Below, in pieces: positions 42,955 to 51,353 of a stretch of 64,000 nt of DNA (position 1 is the first letter of the stretch; every line of letters starts with the position of its first letter). This DNA comes from an uncultured Paracoccaceae bacterium. GTDB lineage: Bacteria > Pseudomonadota > Alphaproteobacteria > Rhodobacterales > Rhodobacteraceae. The notes beneath the pieces were generated by a model. The model did not search any database, had not been told where the DNA came from, and saw only the letters and a list, made by a program, of their open reading frames with translations. The translations under genes and the position numbers were made by a program. The stretch covers positions 1,774,032 to 1,838,031 of the forward strand of contig CANMKS010000001.1 in assembly GCA_947498645.1 (NCBI GenBank), read 5' to 3'.

Positions 42955-43766
42955 GTCGGGCCGGCCTGCGCCAGCCGCCCACCTTGGCGCACCATCTCGG
43001 CCCTTGTGGCCTTGCCCGTGCGATCGTCGGTTTCAATGTAGAGGCCTGACAATGTTGCCTCTTCCGCGGCGGGCGTGAACCGCGCCTTGGGCATGCCGGT
43101 GATAAAGCGGCGCAGGGGTTCGGCCTTGTCCATCCCGATGACCGAATTGTAGTCGCCACACATGCCTGCGTCGGTTTGATAGGCCGTGCCGCCGGGCAGG
43201 ATCATCGCGTCCGCAGTGGGGACATGGGTATGCGTGCCCACGACAATGCTGGCGCGGCCGTCGCAGAAGTGACCCGTTGCCATCTTTTCCGAGGTCGCCT
43301 CGCAATGGATATCGATCAGGCTGGCATTCACTTGACCGCCCATCGGGTACTGGCGTAGGACGCCATCAAGGGCCGAGAAAGGGTCATCAAAGGGGCGCTT
43401 CATAAAGACCTGACCCAGCACCTGGGCCACCAGAACCTTGCGTCCGTTTGTTGCGTTGAACACGCGCGCGCCCACGCCGGGCGCTGCCTTGGAATAGTTG
43501 AGCGGCCGGATGATCCGCGGCTCTGACGCGATAAAGGTCAGCATGTCCTTTTGATCAAAGGCATGATCGCCCAGCGTGATCACATCCGCGCCCGCATCCA
43601 GCAGGATCTTGGCGTGATCGCCCGAAAGTCCCATCCCAGAGGTCGCATTTTCGCCGTTGACCACCACAAAGTCGAGCTTCCACGCCTCGCGCAGACGGGG
43701 CAGGTGGGTGGTGATAGCAGCGCGGCCAGAGCGCCCCATGACATCGCCAAGAAAAAGTATCTTCAT
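42951..43766 (-). CDS. YmdB-family metallophosphoesterase
   Basis: A 271-residue calcineurin-like phosphoesterase (TIGR00282 group). Metal site motifs: MKILFLGDVMGRSGR, VVNGENAT, LGDHAFDQ, VVGTHTHVPTADA, and the late AYQTDAGMCG. Homologues in Bacillus (YmdB) and Leptospira hydrolyse 2',3'-cyclic nucleotides and affect RNA turnover and biofilm. Start ATG at 43766 gives the motif-I strand at the N-terminus. Confidence 0.92.
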   Translation of the reverse strand: MKILFLGDVMGRSGRAAITTHLPRLREAWKLDFVVVNGENATSGMGLSGDHAKILLDAGADVITLGDHAFDQKDMLTFIASEPRIIRPLNYSKAAPGVGARVFNATNGRKVLVAQVLGQVFMKRPFDDPFSALDGVLRQYPMGGQVNASLIDIHCEATSEKMATGHFCDGRASIVVGTHTHVPTADAMILPGGTAYQTDAGMCGDYNSVIGMDKAEPLRRFITGMPKARFTPAAEEATLSGLYIETDDRTGKATRAEMVRQGGRLAQAGPT

Positions 43767-43849
43767 ATCGCTTAGTTACGGGGTGCGCGGCCATTCATCC
43801 AGCGGTTTCTGCGCTTGCCATCGCCGGGCGGTGGTGCGACGCATGGCAT

Positions 43850-44752
43850 ATGGAAACTGCACAACAGTCCCGGCCCGTTGCTGGCATCTTCTGGATGCTG
43901 GTGACAGGTCTGATGTTTGTGGCCGTTACTGCGGTCGTCAAACATGTTGGTGATGATGTGCCGGCGGCGCAGGCGGCGTTCCTGCGCTATGTGCTGGGGC
44001 TGGTGTTCCTGATCCCGATGATCAAACCGATCCTTGCGGCCCATCTGACGGGGCGGCAGAAAAAGCTGTTCTGGGCGCGGGGTTTGGTCCACACGCTGGC
44101 GGTGATCCTGTGGTTCTTTGCCATGGCCCGTATTCCCATCGCCGAGGTCACGGCGATGAACTATCTCTCGCCCGTTTATGTCTCGCTGGGTGCGGCGCTG
44201 TTCTTGGGTGAGCGCCTGCCGCCCCGCCGCCTGGCGGCGGTGATCATGGCGTTGATTGGTGCGATGATCATCCTGCGTCCAGGCGTGAAAGCGGTTGAAT
44301 TGGGGCATATCGCGATGTTGGGCACCGCCGTTTGTTTTGCCGCCGGGTATCTGATCGCCAAGCAATTGTCGGGCGAGGTTTCTGCCCCGGTTGTTGTTGG
44401 GATGCTGTCGGTCACAGTGACCGTAGGGTTGGCGCCATTTGCCTTGGCTGTGTGGGTGACGCCCACCCTGGCTCAATTGGGCTGGCTTTTCCTCGTCGCC
44501 TGTTTTGCGACGGCGGGGCACTATTCCATGACGCTTGCCTTTGCCGCGGCCCCGTTGACCGTCACGCAGCCGGTCACATTCCTGCAACTCGTTTGGGCCG
44601 TGCTGCTGGGCGCTGTGGTCTTTGGCGAGGCCGTAGACGGCTGGGTCATATTCGGCGGTGCCGTGATCATGACCTCTGTGAGCTTTATCACATGGCGCGA
44701 GGCCGTCGCCCGGCGCGCCGTCACGCCGGTTGTGACGGCAACAAAGGTCTAG
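43850..44752 (+). CDS. EamA/DMT-family exporter
   Basis: A 300-residue protein with ten hydrophobic helices in two EamA repeats: the first with AEVTAMNYLSPVYVSLGAALFLGE, split by its loop, and the second ending WAVLLGAVVFGEAVDGWVIFGG. It is a full-length member of the drug/metabolite transporter family, substrate unknown. It overlaps the convergent choV end by 4 bases. Confidence 0.9.
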   Translation: METAQQSRPVAGIFWMLVTGLMFVAVTAVVKHVGDDVPAAQAAFLRYVLGLVFLIPMIKPILAAHLTGRQKKLFWARGLVHTLAVILWFFAMARIPIAEVTAMNYLSPVYVSLGAALFLGERLPPRRLAAVIMALIGAMIILRPGVKAVELGHIAMLGTAVCFAAGYLIAKQLSGEVSAPVVVGMLSVTVTVGLAPFALAVWVTPTLAQLGWLFLVACFATAGHYSMTLAFAAAPLTVTQPVTFLQLVWAVLLGAVVFGEAVDGWVIFGGAVIMTSVSFITWREAVARRAVTPVVTATKV

Positions 44753-45762
44753 TCCGAAACCGGCGTCAGGCGCGCAATCAATGAGGCTTGGGTGACCTTG
44801 CCGATGGGTTTCCCATTCTCTGTCACCTGCAAGGCGCTGCCGTCAATCTGGCCCATGATGTCCTGCACCGGTGTTTCCACATCAATGGATGCGCCATCCG
44901 CACTGCCCTCGGTCATGACGTCGCGGGCAGTCAGCACGCCAAGCGGGTTCATATGGGCGACGAAGTCGGTCACGTATTCATTGACCGGATTGCTGAAAAT
45001 CTCGCGCGGAGTGCCGCATTGCACGATCCGCCCGCCTTCCATGATTGCGATGCGGTTGCCCAGCTTGAACGCCTCATCCAGATCGTGACTCACAAAGATG
45101 ATCGTGCGCCCGCGCTCCTTTTGCAGTTCCAACAATTCATCCTGCAAACGTGTGCGGATCAGCGGATCAAGGGCCGAGAAAGGTTCATCCATCAGCAAAA
45201 TCGGCGCATCGGTGGCAAAGGCGCGGGCAAGCCCGACGCGCTGCTGCATCCCGCCGGACAATTCGCCGACCAGCGCATCGGCGCGATCATCAAGGCCGAC
45301 CATTTCCAATTCCTGATCCACGCGCTTGATCCGTGCGGCAGTATCCATGCCTGCCAGTTCCAGCCCAAGGCCCACATTGTCGCGCACGGTCCGCCACGGC
45401 AGAAGGCCAAACTGCTGAAACACCATCGACACGCACTCACGGCGCACCCGGCGCAGGTCAGTGGCCGATGCGCTGCCGACATTGCACGACCAGTCGCCAT
45501 CGTTGATGCGAACCTCGCCACGAATGACCGGGTTCAGCCCGTTCACCGAGCGCAAAAGCGTCGATTTGCCAGACCCTGACAGGCCCATCAGAACCAGAAT
45601 TTCACCCACCTCGACGTTGAGCGAGCAGTTATGCACGCCCAAGACTTGGTCGGTCTTTTCGCGGATTTCGGGGCGCTCCAGACCTTCATCCATGAGCGGC
45701 AGAGCGGTCTCTGGTTTGCTGCCAAAAACGATTGAGACGTTGTCAAATTCTACCGCGTTCAT
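44749..45762 (-). CDS. choV: Choline/betaine ABC transporter ATP-binding protein
   Basis: A 337-residue ABC ATPase of the ProV/OpuAA/ChoV type. Walker A GLSGSGKST, signature LSGGMQQRVGLARA, Walker B ILLMDEPFSALDP and switch His FVSHDLDEA. A short C-terminal regulatory region (about 270-337) resembles a single CBS domain. It energises uptake with ChoW and ChoX. The GFA-family gene overlaps its start by 4 bases, so the two are co-translated. Assigned by neighbourhood with betICBA; substrate could include betaine. Confidence 0.92.
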   Translation of the reverse strand: MNAVEFDNVSIVFGSKPETALPLMDEGLERPEIREKTDQVLGVHNCSLNVEVGEILVLMGLSGSGKSTLLRSVNGLNPVIRGEVRINDGDWSCNVGSASATDLRRVRRECVSMVFQQFGLLPWRTVRDNVGLGLELAGMDTAARIKRVDQELEMVGLDDRADALVGELSGGMQQRVGLARAFATDAPILLMDEPFSALDPLIRTRLQDELLELQKERGRTIIFVSHDLDEAFKLGNRIAIMEGGRIVQCGTPREIFSNPVNEYVTDFVAHMNPLGVLTARDVMTEGSADGASIDVETPVQDIMGQIDGSALQVTENGKPIGKVTQASLIARLTPVSD

Positions 45763-46175
45763 TCTGTGCCTTCCTGGTCTACAAAACGTAAGGTGCCGAC
45801 TATTCCGTTTTGGCCAACATCGGTTGGGTGGTTTTTGCCATCGTTCACGATCACTTCGGCAAGAAGGGGTGTTCGCCCATCAAGACAGGCCAGATTGACG
45901 CCAATTTCATCCGGGTTTGATCGCCGCTGGTGGTGGGTATAGATTCCACAGGTTTTGCAGAAATAGTGCCGCGCGACTTTTGTGTTGAATTGATAGAGGG
46001 TCAGATTGTCCTCACCGGCCGTGTAGGTGATCGCGTCCTTGGCGGCAGAGACAGCTACGGCCCCACGTCGCAGACAAAGCGAACAATCACAGCGCCGCGC
46101 CGTGACGATCCCATCTGAAAGCGTCACGTCAAATTGCACAGTTCCGCAATGGCAGCGTCCATGCGCGCGGGTCAT
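45759..46175 (-). CDS. GFA-family zinc protein inserted in transporter operon
   Basis: A 138-residue protein of the GFA/CENP-V family: zinc motifs CHCGTVQF, CDCSLCLRRGAV and CKTCGIYTHH. The family contains a glutathione-dependent formaldehyde-activating protein, but most members have no proven activity. It overlaps choV by 4 bases and choW by 4 bases, so it is a full part of this operon. Choline breakdown can release formaldehyde during betaine demethylation, which would fit, but that is inference. Confidence 0.88.
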   Translation of the reverse strand: MTRAHGRCHCGTVQFDVTLSDGIVTARRCDCSLCLRRGAVAVSAAKDAITYTAGEDNLTLYQFNTKVARHYFCKTCGIYTHHQRRSNPDEIGVNLACLDGRTPLLAEVIVNDGKNHPTDVGQNGIVGTLRFVDQEGTE

Positions 46176-47005
46176 TTCTGTTTCACCCGCAGCATCCGGT
46201 CCAGCATGATGGCCACGACCACAATGACAAAGCCGCTTTCAAACCCCAGTGACGTATTCACCGTGTTCAGCGCCCGGATAACCGGCACACCAAGCCCACT
46301 GGCCCCGACAAGCGCCGCAATCACCACCATCGACAGCGACAGCATGATTGTCTGGTTCAACCCGGCCATGATCTGGGGCAGGGCGCTGGGCAGTTCGACC
46401 TTGAACAGTACCTGGCGTTTGGTGGCGCCAAAGGCCTGGGCCGCTTCCAACAGTGGGGTCGGGGTCGAGGACACACCAAGATGCGTCAGGCGGATCGGCG
46501 CAGGCAGCACAAAGATCACCGTGGCAATCAGTCCGGGCACCATCCCGATCCCAAAAAACACAATCGCAGGGATCAGATAGACAAAAGTTGGCAATGTCTG
46601 CATCAGGTCCAGCACCGGCACCATCGCGCGGTAAAGGCGTGGGCGGTGGGCGGCGGCGATGCCAATTGGCACCCCGATCCCCATACAAACCACGCAGGCC
46701 GACAATACCAGCGTGAGCGATTGCATCGTCTCTTCCCAATAGTCCTGATTGAGGATGAACAGAAAGCCAAGCACCACAAACAATGGGGTCTTCCATGTCC
46801 GCTGTACGGCCCATGTCAGCGCGGCAAAGGCGGCGATAACAAAGAAAGGATGCGGCGTTTCAAGCACCCAGAGAATGCCGTCGATCAGCGCCTCCATCGT
46901 GTCCGAGAGCCAGTCAAAGAAGAAACCCAGACTGCCGTTCATCCAGTCGAAAATTGTTTCCGCCCAATCCCCTACTGGGATCTTGTTCTCCGTGAGCCAG
47001 TCCAT
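46172..47005 (-). CDS. choW: Choline/betaine ABC transporter permease
   Basis: A 277-residue permease of the ProW/OpuAB/ChoW family, with about six to seven helices and the ABC permease loop of form EAAQAFGATKRQVLFKVELP (the EAA motif), followed by LNQTIMLSLSMVVIAALVGA. It forms the membrane channel. In related genomes choX-choW-choV are contiguous; here choX lies 1.2 kb away beyond an opposite-strand gene. The stop overlaps the GFA start by 4 bases. Confidence 0.92.
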   Translation of the reverse strand: MDWLTENKIPVGDWAETIFDWMNGSLGFFFDWLSDTMEALIDGILWVLETPHPFFVIAAFAALTWAVQRTWKTPLFVVLGFLFILNQDYWEETMQSLTLVLSACVVCMGIGVPIGIAAAHRPRLYRAMVPVLDLMQTLPTFVYLIPAIVFFGIGMVPGLIATVIFVLPAPIRLTHLGVSSTPTPLLEAAQAFGATKRQVLFKVELPSALPQIMAGLNQTIMLSLSMVVIAALVGASGLGVPVIRALNTVNTSLGFESGFVIVVVAIMLDRMLRVKQK

Positions 47006-47141
47006 GCTGCTCCCTTCGTAGTACGGGATACCTTACCCCCGGCGACGATATGAAAGTTCGCGCATTTATGCTATAGATGGTTGGGCCAATTTTCGGCCTT
47101 TGACGATTTTAAACAAAATTATTTTAACGAGGAGCATTAGA

Positions 47142-48167
47142 ATGGTCTCGCAAGATTTTGAGAAGCGCTATCGCGCAAATGCACGTTACGTAGATGTCGC
47201 AACAGCCGGGGATGAGGACCTTGGCCCGCTCAAGCATCTGCCCGGTACGTGGAAAAATACGGATAATTTCAAGGGGCGCGGCTGGAACATGATCGCCCTG
47301 CCATTCATCAGCGATGATGGCCCGCTGGATTACCGCCTGCTGATGAACCAGTACAATGAAGAACTGAAGTTCACACTGGTCGACAAAGGCGTGCCCAATC
47401 GTGGCGTGAACCGGGGTCCGCAGCGCGGTGATTTGCCTGATATCAATACCGATCAGCTTGTTGTCACGCTTGATTATGAGCAGATGATCAAACAGATCGC
47501 CGCAGACGATAATCCGGCCAGCGGTCTGGCGGGGGATGCCAATCTGGCGATCCACCACGAACCGGGTCTGTTTCTGCACATGACCAACTTTACCACACAG
47601 GGTCTTGATGTGGCGCGTCTGGCAACGGTGCCGCATGGTGACGCGGCCCTTGCATTGGGCAAGTCCGAGATCATCAATGGCCCGCCTGCCATCCCTGATA
47701 TCAGCGGTCTGCCGTTGAACGCACCGCCCGACATCAACCATCCCTATCTGGCACCTTACAAGCACTTCTTCGATAACGCCTTCAAAGGCGTGGAGGCCGC
47801 GGGCTTCCCCGGTTTCAACCCGGTGAATCCCAATGCGCTTTTGCAGTTCCTGCCGCAGAATGTGAAACGGACAACCGTGCTACATCTGGACACAACGCTG
47901 GATGAGGCCGGTATCCGCAACATCCCGTTTATTGTCCGGCAAGCGAACGCAGCAGAGATGCAGTCGACCTTCTGGATCATGGAAATGGACACCGGGACCG
48001 ATGAAGAACCTGACCTTCTGATGGCTTACAGCCAGTTCATTCTGCTGGATTTCTTTGAGAACCCTGCTGGTGACATCATCCGCTGGCCGCATGTGTCGAT
48101 CAATGTCATGGAGAAGACCAGCGCGCCTGATGCGCAAAAAGCGCAGATGCCCGCGCCGATGAGCTGA
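47142..48167 (+). CDS. Conserved protein of unknown function with PGTW motif
   Basis: A 341-residue soluble protein with no signal peptide or membrane helix. It contains LKHLPGTWKNTD and later NPNALLQFLPQNVKRTTVLHL, DEAGIRNIPFIVRQANAAEM and a hydrophobic ILLDFF near the end. The PGTW opening is reminiscent of lipocalin/nitrobindin-like beta-barrels, some of which bind haem, but I cannot assign the family with confidence. The ATG follows GAGGAG. It is transcribed opposite to choX and choW and splits them, ending 44 bases from the convergent choX stop. Confidence 0.75.
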   Translation: MVSQDFEKRYRANARYVDVATAGDEDLGPLKHLPGTWKNTDNFKGRGWNMIALPFISDDGPLDYRLLMNQYNEELKFTLVDKGVPNRGVNRGPQRGDLPDINTDQLVVTLDYEQMIKQIAADDNPASGLAGDANLAIHHEPGLFLHMTNFTTQGLDVARLATVPHGDAALALGKSEIINGPPAIPDISGLPLNAPPDINHPYLAPYKHFFDNAFKGVEAAGFPGFNPVNPNALLQFLPQNVKRTTVLHLDTTLDEAGIRNIPFIVRQANAAEMQSTFWIMEMDTGTDEEPDLLMAYSQFILLDFFENPAGDIIRWPHVSINVMEKTSAPDAQKAQMPAPMS

Positions 48168-48178
48168 GCCAAAAGACA

Positions 48179-48204
48179 GGCGCGCGCGATACATCGCGCG
48201 CGCC
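48179..48204. terminator. GC-rich inverted repeat between convergent genes
   Basis: GGCGCGCGCGAT (48179-48190) and ATCGCGCGCGCC (48193-48204) form a perfect 12-base-pair inverted repeat with a two-base centre, between the PGTW gene and convergent choX. On the minus strand it is followed by TGTCTTTTGG, on the plus strand by no T run. It probably works as a bidirectional terminator, better for choX. Confidence 0.7.
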
Positions 48205-48211
48205 CTGGAAC

Positions 48212-49135
48212 TTACATGCCGAGCGAGGCCTTCACAGCTTCAACCGCATCACCACCATCTTTGGTCGTGACACCATCCAGCCAGCCCATGAAGGCATCGG
48301 GGTTGGCAGACAGCCACGCCGTTGCTGCATCTGCGGGGTCTTCGCCGTCATTCAGGATGGCACCCATGATCTCATTTTCCATCGCAAGCGAGAATTCGAG
48401 GTTGCCCAGCAGCGTGCCCACATTCGGGCAGTTTTCGGCATAGCCGGCGGATGTGTTGGTGAAGACAGTTGCGCCGCCAAAGTCGGGGCCAAACCAATCG
48501 TCGCCACCTTCAAGATAGGACATCTCGAAATTAGCATTCATCGGATGGGGTTCCCAGCCGAGGAAAACAATCGGCTCACCCCGGCCAGAAGCGCGGTCAA
48601 CCTGTGCCAACATGCCTTGTTCAGAGCTTTCAACAACTTCGAAGTCATCCAAGCCAAAGGCCCCATCGGCGATCATATCCATGATCAGGCGGTTGCCGTC
48701 ATTGCCCGGCTCGATGCCGTAGATCTTGCCGTCAAGCGCATCTGCATTGGCTGCGATGTCAGCAAATGAGGTGATGCCCATATCGGCGGCGGCCATGTTT
48801 ACGGCCAGCGTATACTTCGCACCCTGAAGGTTTGCACGCACTGTGTCGACGGTGCCCGCTTCACGATAGGGGGCGATATCGCCTTCCATTGTGGGCATCC
48901 AGTTGCCAAGGAAGACGTCCACGTCGCCTTCGGCCAATGAGATGTAGGTCACAGGCACGGACAGGATTTTGATGTCAGTCTCGTAGCCGAGCGCCTCAAG
49001 CACAACAGTTGTGGCGGCAGTTGTGGCGGTGATGTCGGTCCAACCGACATCAGAGAATGTGATCGTGTCGCAATCGGCAAGGGCCGGGGCTGCGGCGCAA
49101 ATGGCCAGTACGGATAAGGTAGATTTCAATTTCAT
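48212..49135 (-). CDS. choX: Choline/betaine ABC transporter substrate-binding protein
   Basis: A 307-residue periplasmic binding protein of the OpuAC/ProX family. Signal peptide MKLKSTLSVLAICAAAPALA, then ITFSDVGWTDITATTAATTVVLE, and the ligand region with FLGNWMPTMEGD and FLGWEPHPMNANFEMSYLEG, whose Trp residues form the quaternary-amine box. It binds choline (ChoX type) or betaine. The start at 49135 follows GGGAG and places the signal peptide first. It diverges from betI with an 81-base gap containing a palindromic candidate BetI site. Confidence 0.93.
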   Translation of the reverse strand: MKLKSTLSVLAICAAAPALADCDTITFSDVGWTDITATTAATTVVLEALGYETDIKILSVPVTYISLAEGDVDVFLGNWMPTMEGDIAPYREAGTVDTVRANLQGAKYTLAVNMAAADMGITSFADIAANADALDGKIYGIEPGNDGNRLIMDMIADGAFGLDDFEVVESSEQGMLAQVDRASGRGEPIVFLGWEPHPMNANFEMSYLEGGDDWFGPDFGGATVFTNTSAGYAENCPNVGTLLGNLEFSLAMENEIMGAILNDGEDPADAATAWLSANPDAFMGWLDGVTTKDGGDAVEAVKASLGM

Positions 49136-49160
49136 AACGGGCTCCCAGAGTTTTTTCTTG

Positions 49161-49174
49161 ATTGACGAGTCAAT
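49161..49174. promoter_or_regulatory. Candidate BetI operator between choX and betI
   Basis: ATTGAC-GA-GTCAAT is a perfect inverted repeat with a two-base centre in the divergent choX-betI gap. TetR-family BetI represses bet and cho genes until choline binds, and known BetI sites contain TTGA/TCAA half-sites of this type. Binding is inferred from symmetry and position. Confidence 0.75.
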
Positions 49175-49216
49175 AAAGAACAATTTAACTGCTCAGGTCA
49201 ACCAAAAGAGGATCAG

Positions 49217-49801
49217 ATGCCCAAGCTTGGAATGGAACCTATCCGCCGCGCTGCACTTGTGAAAGCCACGATTGATGAAATTGGGGCCGTAGGCAATCTG
49301 GACGTGACGGTGAGTAACATTGCCAAACGTGCGGGCATGTCGTCGGCGCTGGCGCATCACTACTTTGGTGGCAAGGAGCAGATATTTCTGGCCGCAATGC
49401 GGCACACACTTGCTATTTATGCCGCCGAAGTGCGTCGCGCGCTGAAGGGGGCGACCGGCCACCGCGCGCGACTAGAGGCGGTGATCCGCGCCGGTTTCGC
49501 CTCTTCGAACTTCCAGCCCGAGGTCATCGCCGCGTGGCTGAACTTCTACGTGCTCGCGCAAACCTCCGGCGATGCCCACCATCTTCTGCGAATCTATCAG
49601 CGTCGGCTGCACAGCAATCTGATGCATGATTTGCGTCCCCTTATCGGGGACAGTGCAGGCGGGACTGCTGCCCGGCTGGCCGGCCTGATTGATGGTCTCT
49701 ACCTGCATCAAGGCTTGTCGCGCAACCAGACCGAACAGTCCGATGCGACGGCGCAAGTTCTGGCGTTGCTTAACATCGAGCTTGGGACGCGCGCGCAATG
49801 A
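49217..49801 (+). CDS. betI: TetR-family repressor BetI
   Basis: A 194-residue TetR-family regulator: the N-terminal helix-turn-helix contains VTVSNIAKRAGMSSALAHHY followed by FGGKEQIFLAAMR, with the typical BetI opening MPKLGMEPIRRAALVKAT. It represses the choline genes and is released by choline. First gene of betICBA; its stop overlaps betC by 4 bases (ATGA). It is probably autoregulated through the palindrome upstream. Confidence 0.95.
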   Translation: MPKLGMEPIRRAALVKATIDEIGAVGNLDVTVSNIAKRAGMSSALAHHYFGGKEQIFLAAMRHTLAIYAAEVRRALKGATGHRARLEAVIRAGFASSNFQPEVIAAWLNFYVLAQTSGDAHHLLRIYQRRLHSNLMHDLRPLIGDSAGGTAARLAGLIDGLYLHQGLSRNQTEQSDATAQVLALLNIELGTRAQ

Positions 49802-51306
49802 CCAAACCAAATATCCTGATCATCATGGTAGACCAGTTGAACGGCACGTTGTTTCCCGACGGTCCGGCCGATTGGCTTCATGCGCCGAACCTCAAGAAAC
49901 TCGCAGCACGCTCAACGCGGTTCGCGAACGCCTACACCGCATCCCCGCTGTGCGCGCCGGGGCGGGCGTCATTCATGTCGGGGCTGCTGCCTTCGCGGAC
50001 AGGTGTCTATGACAATGCCGCCGAATTCGCATCATCCATCCCGACCTATGCGCACCATCTGCGGCGCGCCGGCTATCAAACCTGCCTGTCTGGCAAGATG
50101 CATTTTGTGGGTCCAGACCAGTTGCACGGGTTCGAAGAACGCTTGACCACCGACATCTACCCACCCGATTTCGGCTGGACGCCGGACTACCGCAAACCCG
50201 GCGAACGGATCGACTGGTGGTATCACAACATGGGGTCGGTCACCGGGGCAGGGGTTGCGGAAATCACCAACCAGATGGAGTACGATGACGAAGTCTGCTA
50301 CAATGCGACCCGCAAGCTTTATGATCTCTCACGCGGACATGACGATCGGCCATGGTGCCTGACGGTCAGCTTCACGCATCCGCATGATCCTTACGTGGCG
50401 CGCAAGAAATACTGGGATCTCTATGAGGACTGCGACCATCTGATGCCTCAGGTTGGGCCAATCCCATACGAAGACCAGGATGCCCATTCCCAACGCATCC
50501 TCGACGCCAACGACCGTGACAACTTCGACATTACCGACGATCATATCAAACGCGCACGCCGTGCCTATTTCGCCAATATCTCCTACCTTGACGACAAGGT
50601 TGGGGAAGTGCTCAAGACGCTCGATGATACGCGGCAGGACGCGACAATCCTCTTTGTCTCGGACCATGGCGATATGCTGGGCGAACGTGGCCTTTGGTTC
50701 AAAATGTCCTTCTATGAAGGATCGTCTCGCGTGCCATTGATGATCTCAAGCACCGAAATGGAGCCGGGTCTGAACACGACCCCAGTCAGCAACATTGATG
50801 TCGCCCCGACGCTCTGCGATCTGGCGGGCATCGACATGTCAGACGTAGAGCCATGGACCACCGGCGAAAGCCTCGTCCACCTCGGCCAGGGCGGCACACG
50901 CGATACGCCTGTCGCAATGGAATATGCCGCCGAAGGCAGTTACGCACCCTTGGTTGCATTGCGCTACGGCAAATGGAAATACACCCGCTGCCTGCTGGAC
51001 CCCGACCTGCTCTTTGATCTGGATGCAGACCCACATGAGCTGACGAACCTTGCCGACGTTCCCGCACACCAAGGTACAATCACCCAGCTCCGCGCCAAGT
51101 CCGAAGCGCGCTGGGATCTCGCGGCATTCGACGCCATCGTGCGCCAATCCCAAGCCTGCCGCTGGGTCGTCTACGAAGCGCTCCGCAACGGCAGCTACTT
51201 CCCTTGGGACTACCAGCCGCTGCAAAAGGCATCCGAACGCTACATGCGCAATCACATGGACCTCAACGTCCTTGAAGAAAACCAGCGCTTCCCGCGCGGT
51301 GAATAA
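49798..51306 (+). CDS. betC: Choline sulfatase
   Basis: A 502-residue sulfatase. The formylglycine site is LCAPGRASF, with Cys52 converted to formylglycine, and metal ligands include [12 protein letters not shown] at the N-terminus and [13 protein letters not shown]. The length and the C-terminal extension match choline-O-sulfatase, which releases choline and sulfate from choline-O-sulfate, a common algal osmolyte. A formylglycine-generating enzyme is not in the window. It sits between betI (4-base overlap) and betB. Confidence 0.95.
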   Translation: MTKPNILIIMVDQLNGTLFPDGPADWLHAPNLKKLAARSTRFANAYTASPLCAPGRASFMSGLLPSRTGVYDNAAEFASSIPTYAHHLRRAGYQTCLSGKMHFVGPDQLHGFEERLTTDIYPPDFGWTPDYRKPGERIDWWYHNMGSVTGAGVAEITNQMEYDDEVCYNATRKLYDLSRGHDDRPWCLTVSFTHPHDPYVARKKYWDLYEDCDHLMPQVGPIPYEDQDAHSQRILDANDRDNFDITDDHIKRARRAYFANISYLDDKVGEVLKTLDDTRQDATILFVSDHGDMLGERGLWFKMSFYEGSSRVPLMISSTEMEPGLNTTPVSNIDVAPTLCDLAGIDMSDVEPWTTGESLVHLGQGGTRDTPVAMEYAAEGSYAPLVALRYGKWKYTRCLLDPDLLFDLDADPHELTNLADVPAHQGTITQLRAKSEARWDLAAFDAIVRQSQACRWVVYEALRNGSYFPWDYQPLQKASERYMRNHMDLNVLEENQRFPRGE

Positions 51307-51353
51307 CCCTGACTTTCTATGTCCAATCAAACTTCCGCCGGAGGCATCCCGCC

